Assembly: GCF_003315245.1 (NCBI RefSeq)
Contig: NZ_QNRT01000002.1
Location: 790,206 to 854,205 of the forward strand
Source of the DNA: Arenicella xantha
GTDB lineage: Bacteria > Pseudomonadota > Gammaproteobacteria > Arenicellales > Arenicellaceae
Length of the DNA: 64,000 nucleotides
Direction of reading: 5' to 3'
The notes below the pieces were generated by a model. It was not told where the DNA came from and searched no databases. It saw only the letters and a program-made list of their open reading frames with translations. Positions 46,445-54,732 of the stretch are shown in pieces. A program made the position numbers and the translations under genes. Position 1 is the stretch's first letter. Each line of letters starts with the position of its first letter.

Positions 46445-46639
46445 CTAATCATCATCTCCAATCTCTTTGATTTCGGTTACGGCCTTTTGCACTAGTTTGA
46501 CACGCCCCGCTTTTACTAGGGCGTCGCGCAATACGTACTCTATTTGTTGATTCACACTGCGTAAATCATCGTCGGCCCAACGCTGCAGAGCTGCCAACAC
46601 CTGCTCGTTAATACGCAATGGGTATGCTTTTTTAGCCAC
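46445..46639 (-). CDS. Arc-like ribbon-helix-helix DNA-binding protein
   Basis: This 64-residue protein is a ribbon-helix-helix domain: strand KAYPLRINEQVL, helix AALQRWADDD, and helix SVNQQIEYVLRDALVKAG. The pattern matches Arc-like proteins that commonly follow SPFH genes in gammaproteobacteria. Such proteins dimerise and bind short tandem operators. It lies 52 bp downstream of the SPFH gene on the same strand. The paired palindromes upstream of that gene (47645-47663) are a candidate target, which would make this an autoregulated operon. Confidence 0.85.
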   Translation of the reverse strand: MAKKAYPLRINEQVLAALQRWADDDLRSVNQQIEYVLRDALVKAGRVKLVQKAVTEIKEIGDDD

Positions 46640-46691
46640 GATACTCCTAAATTAGATAATCAAGTCAGGTAGTCAAGATAAGCAGACGAGC

Positions 46692-47579
46692 CTAATAGAT
46701 AGAGCCGGCGTTGACCACTGGATGAGTTTGCTGCTCACTACAAATTACCACCAGCAGGTTACTCACCATACTAGCCTTGCGCTCATCATCCAACTCAAAA
46801 TCATGGTCGCGAGTCAGGGTATCGATGGCATCCGTCACCATCTCCACCGCACCTTGCACAATGATACGGCGCGCAGCCAATACCGCACCAGCTTGCTGCT
46901 TACGCAACATCGCCTGGGCAATTTCAGTAGAGTACGCAAGGTGTGAAATACGCGCCTCAATGACTTCGACGCCAGCTTTATTCAGTCGCGCTTGAATTTC
47001 TTCTTTAAGCTTATCGGCAACTTCAAGTGGATCGCTACGCAACGAGAGCTGACTTGCTTCGTTACTCTCGTAAGGGTATTGATTCGCCAAGTTGCGCAAC
47101 GCCGACTCTGATTGAATAGTGACAAAACTCTCAAAGTCATCAACTTCGAAAAACGCCTCGGCGGAATCAACGACTCGCCACACTACTACGGCCGCAATCT
47201 CAATTGGACTGCCCGATGCATCGTTAACCTTCATTTTACTACTTTCAAAATTACGTATTTTGATGGAGATAGGCGTGTTGGTAAACAAGGGGTTGGCCCA
47301 GCGCAAGCCTGCATTATGTTCAGTACCTTTATATTTACCGAATAATTGCAAAATTTTTCCTTGATTAGGTGCCACATTAAACAGCCCAAACCAACACAAG
47401 GTCACTAATATAAATGCCAGCACACACAAAATTAAATGAATAAATTGCGGAGCTTGGTCGGCCAATACCGCGGTGCGAATCACTGATATAAAAAATGCGA
47501 CAAGGCCAATCTGTAACCCCAAAATAACCACGGCTGATAGGTAGCCATTAAAAGTGAATGCTGATTTTTGCTGAATCAT
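46692..47579 (-). CDS. SPFH (stomatin/prohibitin-like) membrane protein
   Basis: A 295-residue protein with two hydrophobic segments at residues ~12-35 and ~41-63. An SPFH/Band 7 domain follows, with FNVAPNQGKILQLFGKYKGT, VVWRVVDSAEAFFEVDD, GVEVIEARISHLAYSTEIAQAM split in order, and a helical C-terminus. SPFH proteins build ring-like membrane microdomain scaffolds and regulate proteases. The frame is open to 47624; AGGAGCG before the ATG at 47579 decides the start. It forms an operon with the RHH gene. Confidence 0.9.
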   Translation of the reverse strand: MIQQKSAFTFNGYLSAVVILGLQIGLVAFFISVIRTAVLADQAPQFIHLILCVLAFILVTLCWFGLFNVAPNQGKILQLFGKYKGTEHNAGLRWANPLFTNTPISIKIRNFESSKMKVNDASGSPIEIAAVVVWRVVDSAEAFFEVDDFESFVTIQSESALRNLANQYPYESNEASQLSLRSDPLEVADKLKEEIQARLNKAGVEVIEARISHLAYSTEIAQAMLRKQQAGAVLAARRIIVQGAVEMVTDAIDTLTRDHDFELDDERKASMVSNLLVVICSEQQTHPVVNAGSIY

Positions 47580-47633
47580 GGAACGCTCCTGCTTACGATA
47601 ATTAACACATTGAGCAACTAGCACTCAATTCAA

Positions 47634-47664
47634 ATAAATCAATGTGATATCACTTTGATATCAA
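47634..47664 (-). promoter_or_regulatory. Tandem 8-bp palindromic boxes, candidate RHH operator
   Basis: TGATATCA occurs at 47645-47652 and again at 47656-47663, each a perfect palindrome, with centres 11 bp apart (about one helical turn). A third, degenerate box at 47634-47641 (TGATTTAT on the minus strand) keeps the same 11-bp register. The array lies 55-85 bp before the SPFH start codon. MetJ/Arc-type regulators bind contiguous boxes in this way, so the small RHH protein of this operon is the natural candidate ligand; the assignment is inference. Confidence 0.6.
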
Positions 47665-47743
47665 TCAAGCAAAGATAGCAATCGACATGACAATCGTCAA
47701 GCACTAATAATTCAATAGCCGACCAAGGGATGACGCGACACTT

Positions 47744-48820
47744 TTAATCTGGCGGCGTGGCAGTAGAAACATGCTCGTCATTGTATAAGTGGCTCTCTTT
47801 GTATTGCTTAACGACATACCTAAGAACCACAGCTAATACTGCAGACACCGGCAAGGCAAGAAGAATTCCAACAAAGCCGAACAATTGGCCACCGGCTAAT
47901 ACAGCAAAAATAACCGCAACCGGATGCAAGCCAATGCGGTCTCCAACCAACAAGGGCGTCAACAAATAACCTTCAATAGTTTGACCGACAGCGAATACCA
48001 GAGCCACCTTCCAGAGTGCTATCCAGTCCTGATATTGCGCGACAAATAATACCCCGGCCAAAATCAATCCAACCGCCGTACCAAGGTACGGAATAAAACT
48101 CATAACCCCGGCGATAAACCCAACCAGCAACGCAAATTGCAAACCAACAAACGATAAACCAACCGAATAAATAGTACCCAAACCGGTCATGACCAAAAAT
48201 TGCCCACGCAAAAATGCACTGACCATTGAGTCAGACTCCTTGGCTAGGTTTGCTGCGGTGGCTTTCATTGATCGAGGTATAAGGTCATAGATTCGCTCGA
48301 CCAAATCGTCCCAGTCACGCATTAAGTAGAACGTAATGACCGGTGTAAGCGTCACAAACACAATGCCACTTAGCAGCGCTCCGCCGGATTCAAACACGGC
48401 TTTTACAAAGTCCTTAGTAGCATTGCCAGCCTCAGGCAAATACTCTTTAGCTAAGGTCTTAAAGTTAATCGCATCGGCATTGACACCAAAATACTGACCC
48501 AGCTGCGTTGCGGTGGTATCTAACCAGTCGCCAATTTCTGGCGCGCGCTCTATCAAGCCATCTATCTGACTCTGCAGCATCGGCACCAATAATAATATGA
48601 GCAAACTAATAATCACCACCAGCACAATAAATACGCAAGCAACGGCAAAGCCACGCGATAGTTTCCAAGTCTCGAGCCGATCGATCAGTGGGTCACCAAG
48701 GTAAGCCAGCAAAGCACCAAAGATAAACGGTGCCAAAATCGGTGACAGTAGATTGATTAGCACTGCAAAAGCAATAACAAGTGCTAAATAAAACCAGAGC
48801 TTTGATTCTTTTAAGACCAT
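47744..48820 (-). CDS. AI-2E family (PerM-like) membrane protein
   Basis: A 358-residue polytopic membrane protein with about eight hydrophobic segments. Early features are LLSPILAPFIFGALLAYL and FLRGQFLVMTGLGTIY; later come GVMSFIPYLGTAVG and EGYLLTPLLVGDRIGLHPVAVI, split over the C-terminal half. These define the AI-2E transporter family. Members have been linked to export of autoinducer-2 or to Na+/H+ exchange, so the name does not settle the substrate. CTGAGGACG before the ATG supports the start. Confidence 0.9.
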   Translation of the reverse strand: MVLKESKLWFYLALVIAFAVLINLLSPILAPFIFGALLAYLGDPLIDRLETWKLSRGFAVACVFIVLVVIISLLILLLVPMLQSQIDGLIERAPEIGDWLDTTATQLGQYFGVNADAINFKTLAKEYLPEAGNATKDFVKAVFESGGALLSGIVFVTLTPVITFYLMRDWDDLVERIYDLIPRSMKATAANLAKESDSMVSAFLRGQFLVMTGLGTIYSVGLSFVGLQFALLVGFIAGVMSFIPYLGTAVGLILAGVLFVAQYQDWIALWKVALVFAVGQTIEGYLLTPLLVGDRIGLHPVAVIFAVLAGGQLFGFVGILLALPVSAVLAVVLRYVVKQYKESHLYNDEHVSTATPPD

Positions 48821-48974
48821 AACGTCCTCAGATTTAGATGACTAACAGTCAGCCGCAAACACTTGTGCAGCCAACGAGTATTGACATTAAGGGATTAAGC
48901 CGTTGGTCATACAGTGCGCAATTCTCACACCGTGTGCTTACAGCTTGCGAAGCGAAATAGTTAGCGCATCAATA

Positions 48975-49268
48975 CTAGAATTGCACGCCTTGAGCCAACA
49001 ACACTGGGCCGGTAGCACCGGCAATTCGGTGCTTTGCAATCTCTCGGTATTGCGGCGACGTTACCCATTCCATAAATGCGGCTTCGTCGGGAAACGACAT
49101 AACCACAATTTTATCCTTTGGCCACTCGCCTTCTAACACTTTAGGCGCCTCATCATTGACTAGTAGGGATCCTTTGAACTGTTTAAACACGTCCCAAAAC
49201 TGAGCCGTGTACTTGTCGTAAGAGTCGCGGTTGTGAATTTCAAATTGAGCGATTGCGTAAACAGTCAT
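48975..49268 (-). CDS. DUF1330 family protein
   Basis: This 97-residue protein has the dimeric alpha+beta barrel layout of DUF1330: AIAQFEIHNRDSYDKYTAQFW, GSLLVNDEAPKVLEGEWPKDKIVVMSF split in order, then EAAFMEWVTSPQY. Family members are small cytoplasmic proteins of unknown role, related in fold to EthD and monooxygenase-like proteins. It is monocistronic. Confidence 0.9.
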   Translation of the reverse strand: MTVYAIAQFEIHNRDSYDKYTAQFWDVFKQFKGSLLVNDEAPKVLEGEWPKDKIVVMSFPDEAAFMEWVTSPQYREIAKHRIAGATGPVLLAQGVQF

Positions 49269-49422
49269 AATCAGTGTCTCGGTAAACGAGTAATTAGTGG
49301 AAGTAAGACATCATTCTAGATCATTGACGCAATTTACGCAGCGAGGCTCTATAATTCGGTAATGAACGCACGAGGCCTAAATATCCACCGCCGTCCCGAC
49401 CATCAACAGACCGGTCTTGATC

Positions 49423-49674
49423 ATGGCGTTTGAACTCCACAACTCATCGGTTAAAGCATTTTTAGTGCCTAACCACAGCTGGGTTAACGTCAAACTACGT
49501 GGCGAAGAGCAGCTCCTCAGCGGCTGGCGCTATCGAGGCTTTGATGACAGCCAACTGTTTATATTGTTATCAAAACAAGACCGTTCGCGGTGGTTGCCAG
49601 TGACATCGATCTCATTTATTGAACACATTACAGAGCCTACTGACACCGAAAGCAATCCTAGCATCGCTGATTAG
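49423..49674 (+). CDS. Small hypothetical protein
   Basis: An 83-residue protein with mixed beta composition (VKAFLVPNHSWVNVKLRGEEQLLSGW, split; LFILLSKQDRSRWLPVTSISFIEHI). I do not recognise a family. Codon use is like the neighbours and the length is uninterrupted. It is convergent with the flavin oxidoreductase gene and overlaps its end by four bases. The ATG at 49423 is chosen over an upstream TTG at 49417. No clear ribosome site is seen. Confidence 0.5.
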   Translation: MAFELHNSSVKAFLVPNHSWVNVKLRGEEQLLSGWRYRGFDDSQLFILLSKQDRSRWLPVTSISFIEHITEPTDTESNPSIAD

Positions 49675-50945
49675 CGAGCGCGCTTACGCCGCAGGTTAAG
49701 ACGAAAATCATTAACCATATGCTTCACAAAAGCCCTGAACACACCCAAATCAGTTTGCACTGACTGCCCCCTGGCTAAGCGTATTATTTGCCAGTAGTAG
49801 AACCCTACCTGACCAAAACTATTAATCGACTTGACCAGCGTTGAGCGACTGTTTTCGCCCCAAAATCCACGACCTAAAACCAGACCGCTTTCGTAGGTAT
49901 CAACCTGCGCGATTGACTCGTTTTGAATTTGGTTAACCAAATCCGGTTGAGTGCAAAAGGGACGAGCTAGCCCAACAATATCAAGCTCACCATCAGCAAG
50001 AGCATCTTGCATCACCGACGAACTCCGAAACCCACCGGTGACCATTAATGGAATTTTTGCGGCCGATTTTATCGCTTTGGCATAATCAAGAAAGTATGCT
50101 TCGCGTTTGCGCGTACTGTCACGCACATCTTGTGGCTCAGCCCCGAGTAAACTCAACTGCTCATAATTGCCACCAGATATCTCTAACAAGTCTAAGCTAT
50201 CCTCAGCCAGCCAGGTGGCGACCTGGATACACTCCTCAACGCTGAAGCCGCCCTTCTGGAAGTCAGCCGAATTCAATTTAGCCGCAACCGGAAAGTTAGG
50301 GCCAACTGCCGCACGTACTGCCTGTATGATACGACGTGCCAGACGGGCACGATTTTCCAAGCTACCGCCCCATTGGTCATTGCGTTTGTTTACCAGTGGG
50401 TTGAGGAATTGGCTAATCAAGTAACCGTGCGCGCAGTGCACTTGCACACCGGTAAAACCACCTTGCTGTGCAAGTTTCGCAGTCGTCGCAAAACGTTGTA
50501 TTACGTCTTCAATGTCGTCCTCACTCATTGCTCGAGGACGAGAAAAATTACCCAATATCTGTAATTGCACTTCGGACGGCGCTAACGGTTGATTATTGAC
50601 CATGCGCGGACACTGGCGACCGGGATGATTAATTTGCATCCAGAGCTGATTACCTTGCACGGTGCCGCAGCGGGCCCAGTCTTGTAATTCAGCCATCGCT
50701 CGATCATCGTCTAACACCACATTACCGGCGCGCTCAAGATAACGGCGATCGACCATGACGTTGCCACTGATCAACAAACCAGTTCCGCCCTGCGACCATG
50801 TTTTATACAATCGATTTAGCTCAGCAGTCGGATTATCATGCGGGTCGGCTAAACCCTCAGTCATGGCACTCTTACCAAACCGGTTAGCTAAGGTGACCCC
50901 GCATGGCAGGGTCAACTCAGAGTACAGACTATTTACCGCGCTCAC
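49671..50945 (-). CDS. Old-yellow-enzyme family NADH:flavin oxidoreductase
   Basis: A 424-residue FMN-binding TIM-barrel enzyme. Motifs include TLANRFGKSAM at the N-terminus, WMQINHPGRQCP, GVQVHCAHGYLISQFLNPLVNKR (split over ~160-185) with the substrate-binding His, and LMVTGGFR and DIVGLARPF for the phosphate site. Such enzymes reduce activated C=C bonds with NAD(P)H. The start is a GTG at 50945 overlapping the alkaline phosphatase stop (GTGA), so the two genes are translationally coupled despite unrelated chemistry. The iron-sulfur Cys cluster of dienoyl-CoA reductases is not present. Confidence 0.9.
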   Translation of the reverse strand: MSAVNSLYSELTLPCGVTLANRFGKSAMTEGLADPHDNPTAELNRLYKTWSQGGTGLLISGNVMVDRRYLERAGNVVLDDDRAMAELQDWARCGTVQGNQLWMQINHPGRQCPRMVNNQPLAPSEVQLQILGNFSRPRAMSEDDIEDVIQRFATTAKLAQQGGFTGVQVHCAHGYLISQFLNPLVNKRNDQWGGSLENRARLARRIIQAVRAAVGPNFPVAAKLNSADFQKGGFSVEECIQVATWLAEDSLDLLEISGGNYEQLSLLGAEPQDVRDSTRKREAYFLDYAKAIKSAAKIPLMVTGGFRSSSVMQDALADGELDIVGLARPFCTQPDLVNQIQNESIAQVDTYESGLVLGRGFWGENSRSTLVKSINSFGQVGFYYWQIIRLARGQSVQTDLGVFRAFVKHMVNDFRLNLRRKRAR

Positions 50946-52078
50946 TCAATACCCATCGCTTGCAGGATCTTCTTATGCACATCGGTATTTTCGTAAACCC
51001 CAGCAAATCGCTCAGAACCCGGCCCATAGGCAAATACCGGAACCATCGCCGACGTGTGACCTCGAGTGCTAAACTGATGACCGGCCTCGGTATAAGATGT
51101 TTCACCGTTTTCATCAGGATCAGCCGCTAGTGTCAGGCCACCGGTTTCGTGATCGGCCGTCACAATAACGAGCGTATTACCGTCGGCAATCGCGAAATCC
51201 AATGCTTTACCAATGGCTTCATCAAAGTCATACAGCTCGGAAATCACATACTCATGGTTGTTTTCGTGGCCGCCCCAATCAATTTGTGAGCCCTCAATCA
51301 TCAAAAAGAAGCCATGCTCTGTGCGTGAACGCAGGTGACGAATAGACGTTGGCACCGAGCGCGACAAGATATCACCACGACCTTTCGCGACTGATTCAGC
51401 ATGACCGTCAGCAATAAAATACCCGACCTTGCCTTTGGCCTTACCAAGAGCCGACAAGCTGTCAACAAAGGTAAAACCCGACGCGGTCATCTCATCAATA
51501 AGATTGCGGTCATCCACTTTGCCTCGATTCGGGTCAGTGCGATTTTCAAAGTGGCTACGCCCACCGCCAATAAACAGATCTAACGGCGCTTTTTTCATAT
51601 GTGTCGCGATCTGATAGTAGTTTTCTCGACTATCTTCATGCGCGTAAAAACTTGCTGGCGTAGCATGCGTAATGGTTGATGTGGCGACCAAGCCAGTGGC
51701 ATAACCTTTATTGCCTAATAGCTCGAGAATGGTTTCGGTTGAGCGATTATGCTTATCGACCGCAATCGCTCCATTATACGTTTTTATACCGGCGGAAAAA
51801 GCCGTGGCGCCAGCCGCGGAGTCGGTGATTTGCTCAGTCGCACTACTAGTTTTAATCAAGCCAACCGTTTCAAAACGCTCTAGCTCAAGGGCTTGGCGAC
51901 GAGCTTGCATCGCCGCGGATATCTGTGTAACCCCCATTCCATCGCCAATCATCAGGATGACATTTTGCGTAGTTCCAGGCGCAACGTCGCTTGAAAGCTG
52001 AACTGGTTTATTTGAATCTGATCCACAACCAGCTAATAAAGCCAGCGAGATCACACTAAGAATGGGGATGAATTTCAT
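50942..52078 (-). CDS. Alkaline phosphatase lipoprotein
   Basis: This 378-residue PhoA-family phosphomonoesterase has a lipoprotein signal ending in LLAGC (Cys18). The active site is complete: MIGDGMG metal Asp, TDSAAGATAFSAG with the nucleophile Ser, LMIEGSQIDWGGHENN, VTADHETGG and the late TRGHTSAMVPVFAYGPG with the last metal His. It releases phosphate from organic esters in the periplasm. No Pho box was identified by eye upstream. It is the first gene of a two-gene unit with the flavin oxidoreductase. Confidence 0.93.
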   Translation of the reverse strand: MKFIPILSVISLALLAGCGSDSNKPVQLSSDVAPGTTQNVILMIGDGMGVTQISAAMQARRQALELERFETVGLIKTSSATEQITDSAAGATAFSAGIKTYNGAIAVDKHNRSTETILELLGNKGYATGLVATSTITHATPASFYAHEDSRENYYQIATHMKKAPLDLFIGGGRSHFENRTDPNRGKVDDRNLIDEMTASGFTFVDSLSALGKAKGKVGYFIADGHAESVAKGRGDILSRSVPTSIRHLRSRTEHGFFLMIEGSQIDWGGHENNHEYVISELYDFDEAIGKALDFAIADGNTLVIVTADHETGGLTLAADPDENGETSYTEAGHQFSTRGHTSAMVPVFAYGPGSERFAGVYENTDVHKKILQAMGIE

Positions 52079-52212
52079 AATGACCGTGCCAATAACGAGT
52101 GAAATAAAGGAGATAATAATATCTGATTTTAGTGCGAATTAGTCCGATGGTGGACATTAACCCGCAGGTTCAATATCTTACCGTAACGGATGATCATCAC
52201 CAAACTGTGACA

Positions 52213-53556
52213 ATGACTCAATTTTTTACTGGCTTAACTCTCTATTTTTGTTTAACCCTGCTGGCAATTGGTGGCGAATCAGCCCTCATTCCCGACAAAG
52301 ACTCCACTAAACAGAAACTCGTCACGTTCATTGATCAAAACTTAACAGTTGCGACCGCACGCTTAGAGCAGGCCGTTAACATTAATAGTGGCACCCTTAA
52401 TCTTGCCGGTGTAAAACAGGTCGGCCAATTTTATCAGTCTCAATTTAACGCAATCGGATTTCAGACTCACTGGGTAGATGGCCAATCATTTGGGCGCGCA
52501 GGTCATCTCGTCGCCGAACACCTATCCAAGCACACCAATGCGCCCAAGATTTTATTGATTGGCCATTTAGACACCGTATTCGCACCGGCTGACGCTTTTC
52601 AACAATATCGCCCAATCGACGAGCGTTATGTGGCGGGCCCAGGCATTACCGATATGAAAGGTGGCAATAGCATTATTTTGCTTGCATTAGGCGCACTTCA
52701 AGCCAGCGGCACACTCGACCAGTTGAGCATCAAAGTGGTGTTAACTGGTGACGAAGAACGCAGTGGAGAACCACTCAGCAAGTCCAAGGCCGCTCTAATC
52801 GACGCCGCTAAATGGGCTGACATCGCACTAGGTTTTGAGGACGGCGATAGCGATATAAAAACTGCGGTGATCGCGCGTCGCGGGTCAGTATCGTGGGAAC
52901 TTAACGTCAGCGGTAAACCGGCACATTCATCACAGATATTTCAACCCGAGGTCGGCGCAGGTGCAATATTTGAAACGGCAAGAATTCTCAATGAATTTCG
53001 CGAAGGGCTTTCTGACTACGGTGAACTCACGTTTAATCCCGGACTAATGCTTGGCGGCACAGAAGTTGAATATGATGAGCAATCAGCCAGTGGCCGCGCG
53101 TTCGGCAAAAGCAATGTTATTGCGCAGACCACTAAAGTAACCGGTGGGTTAAGGGCACTAACTCCAGACGAACTCGCGCATGCGAAACAGGTAATGCAAA
53201 ATATTGTTCAACAAAACCTGCCACATACTTCGGCCACTCTGGTGATCGATGATGGCTACCCGCCGATGGCGCCGACAGCTGGCAACCGCAACTTGCTTGC
53301 ACTATATAGTGCCGCCAGCGAATCACTCGGATTCGGCCCTGTAATTGCCGTTAACCCCCGCAACGCCGGCGCCGCGGACATTTCATTTACTGCCGAATAC
53401 GTCACCATGAGTTTAGATGGCTTAGGCCTAATGGGCAGTGGCGGGCATACCAAATATGAAATTGCGGACATGCAAAGCTTCGGCACTAATGCCAAGAAAG
53501 CCGCCGTGCTGCTGTATTACTTGTCACAGCACAAAACTGATCCAACTGAGTTATAG
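52213..53556 (+). CDS. M20-family metallopeptidase (glutamate carboxypeptidase-like), exported
   Basis: A 447-residue dinuclear zinc peptidase of the M20A/carboxypeptidase G2 type. Zinc ligands and catalytic residues are in LLIGHLDTVF (His, Asp), GITDMKGG (Asp), TGDEERSG (Glu-Glu) and the C-terminal GSGGHTKYE (His). Residues 1-25 are a hydrophobic Sec signal (FFTGLTLYFCLTLLAIGG). The frame is open from 52132, but starting at 52213 puts the signal at the true N-terminus. It likely removes C-terminal glutamate or similar residues from peptides or folates in the periplasm. Confidence 0.88.
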   Translation: MTQFFTGLTLYFCLTLLAIGGESALIPDKDSTKQKLVTFIDQNLTVATARLEQAVNINSGTLNLAGVKQVGQFYQSQFNAIGFQTHWVDGQSFGRAGHLVAEHLSKHTNAPKILLIGHLDTVFAPADAFQQYRPIDERYVAGPGITDMKGGNSIILLALGALQASGTLDQLSIKVVLTGDEERSGEPLSKSKAALIDAAKWADIALGFEDGDSDIKTAVIARRGSVSWELNVSGKPAHSSQIFQPEVGAGAIFETARILNEFREGLSDYGELTFNPGLMLGGTEVEYDEQSASGRAFGKSNVIAQTTKVTGGLRALTPDELAHAKQVMQNIVQQNLPHTSATLVIDDGYPPMAPTAGNRNLLALYSAASESLGFGPVIAVNPRNAGAADISFTAEYVTMSLDGLGLMGSGGHTKYEIADMQSFGTNAKKAAVLLYYLSQHKTDPTEL

Positions 53557-53606
53557 TCAATCAGCTACTCGTAACCACCAATTAACTCGCAACGCGGCGA
53601 ATCACT

Positions 53607-53999
53607 ATGAACCAATTATTAAAACGCTTCGACAACGTATATTTCATCATCGGCCACAAGTTGTTGGGCTTATATTTTTTCGTTCCAGGCGTTATGAAAA
53701 TAGTCGACTACCAAAACACACTAACACTCATGGTGAGCAAAGGCGTGCCGCTAGCGAATGCGCTATTGCCGGTCACAATTTTGTTACAGGTAGGCTTAGG
53801 ACTGTCGATTATTGTGGGCAAAAATCTACGCATTAGCGCGCTCATACTATTTGGGCTGACGATCCTAATTAATGTCTTTATTCACAACTTCTGGTCACTT
53901 AGTGGCGACCCAAGCCAGGCTCACGAAATGCAGAATTTCATTAAAAACTTGGCGATTGCAGCCGGATTATTGGTGCTGGCTTCGAAAGGCAAAGATTAG
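53607..53999 (+). CDS. DoxX family membrane protein
   Basis: This 130-residue protein has four hydrophobic helices in the DoxX arrangement: LLGLYFFVPGVMKIVDY, VPLANALLPVTILLQVGLGLSIIVG (split), LILFGLTILINVFIHNFW, and a C-terminal helix. DoxX-like proteins are associated with redox and thiol stress, but their chemistry is unsettled. It is 50 bp downstream of the peptidase on the same strand. Confidence 0.87.
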   Translation: MNQLLKRFDNVYFIIGHKLLGLYFFVPGVMKIVDYQNTLTLMVSKGVPLANALLPVTILLQVGLGLSIIVGKNLRISALILFGLTILINVFIHNFWSLSGDPSQAHEMQNFIKNLAIAAGLLVLASKGKD

Positions 54000-54012
54000 C
54001 TGTTAAGTTCGG

Positions 54013-54084
54013 CTTACTACTACCTGCAGCTAAGGACTTACTACTACCTGCAGCTAAGGGCTTACTATTACCCGCGGCGAAGGG
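54013..54084. repeat. 24-bp tandem repeat, three copies
   Basis: Three direct copies of a 24-bp unit (54013-54036, 54037-54060, 54061-54084). The first two differ at one base and the third has several changes; a partial fourth unit starts at 54085. It lies in the gap between the convergent doxX and Trp-rich protein genes. The frame-neutral length is not informative in noncoding DNA. Confidence 0.9.
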
Positions 54085-54096
54085 CTTATGACTGGT

Positions 54097-54315
54097 TTAG
54101 CGGCTCCAACCGCTCTGCCATTGTGTGGAATCCGCTAAATCTCGCCACTTAATATGTGACTGACGTCGACTCAATACGGCCTCTATCACGCAATCGACTA
54201 TCTGCTCTTCTTCATCACGGTCAATACGCACTACTAAAAAGTGTTTCTCTTTATTCTCCGGATTGAGTTTAGTCCATTTGCTGTTTAATAATTTCTTAGT
54301 GCTGAGAGTCGACAT
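54097..54315 (-). CDS. TIGR02450 family Trp-rich protein
   Basis: A 72-residue protein with the family pattern KKLLNSKWTKLNPENKEKHF at residues 7-26, a central acidic strand pair, and IKWRDLADSTQWQSGW near the C-terminus. The four conserved tryptophans are present. The family is small, widespread in gammaproteobacteria and has no known function. Confidence 0.9.
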   Translation of the reverse strand: MSTLSTKKLLNSKWTKLNPENKEKHFLVVRIDRDEEEQIVDCVIEAVLSRRQSHIKWRDLADSTQWQSGWSR

Positions 54316-54349
54316 AGTGCAAAGCCCTATAGATTAATTTACCCAAAGC

Positions 54350-54703
54350 TCAGTTGCGCTTTTTGCGTCGCGACGGCTGTTTGGCTGCAGATCGCAACGC
54401 AGAGGAGTAACTTAGATTAGCCCAATATGACGCTCGCTCAGGGTCATCATAAATTTCCTCAGGTGCCAAATAATAAGGCATCTTCATCTTTTTCCCGTCT
54501 TTATCGAACTCAAATGGCACACAGCCAGCAGCGACAAATTCCGGCAATGAAGTGGGGTCGGTCTTCATAAATAACTGATCATCTGCGACTAATCCAAACA
54601 TAAGATCATCATGGTAAATACCATGCCCACCAAACATTCGCCGACTTCGAATGGCACCGAACTCAGCGAACACCTCATGTAAAAATTCAACGAACTGGCT
54701 CAT
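54350..54703 (-). CDS. TfoX/Sxy N-terminal domain protein
   Basis: This 117-residue protein corresponds only to the TfoX N-terminal domain: RRMFGGHGIYHDDLMFGLVADDQLFMKTD split over residues 21-49, then a beta-strand region and a basic C-terminus. Full-length Sxy/TfoX controls natural competence together with CRP, but single-domain versions like this one are common and not tied to competence. It lies 34 bp before the Trp-rich gene on the same strand. Confidence 0.88.
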   Translation of the reverse strand: MSQFVEFLHEVFAEFGAIRSRRMFGGHGIYHDDLMFGLVADDQLFMKTDPTSLPEFVAAGCVPFEFDKDGKKMKMPYYLAPEEIYDDPERASYWANLSYSSALRSAAKQPSRRKKRN

Positions 54704-54732
54704 ATATTAAGCGCACCGCGTGTCATCAAACT

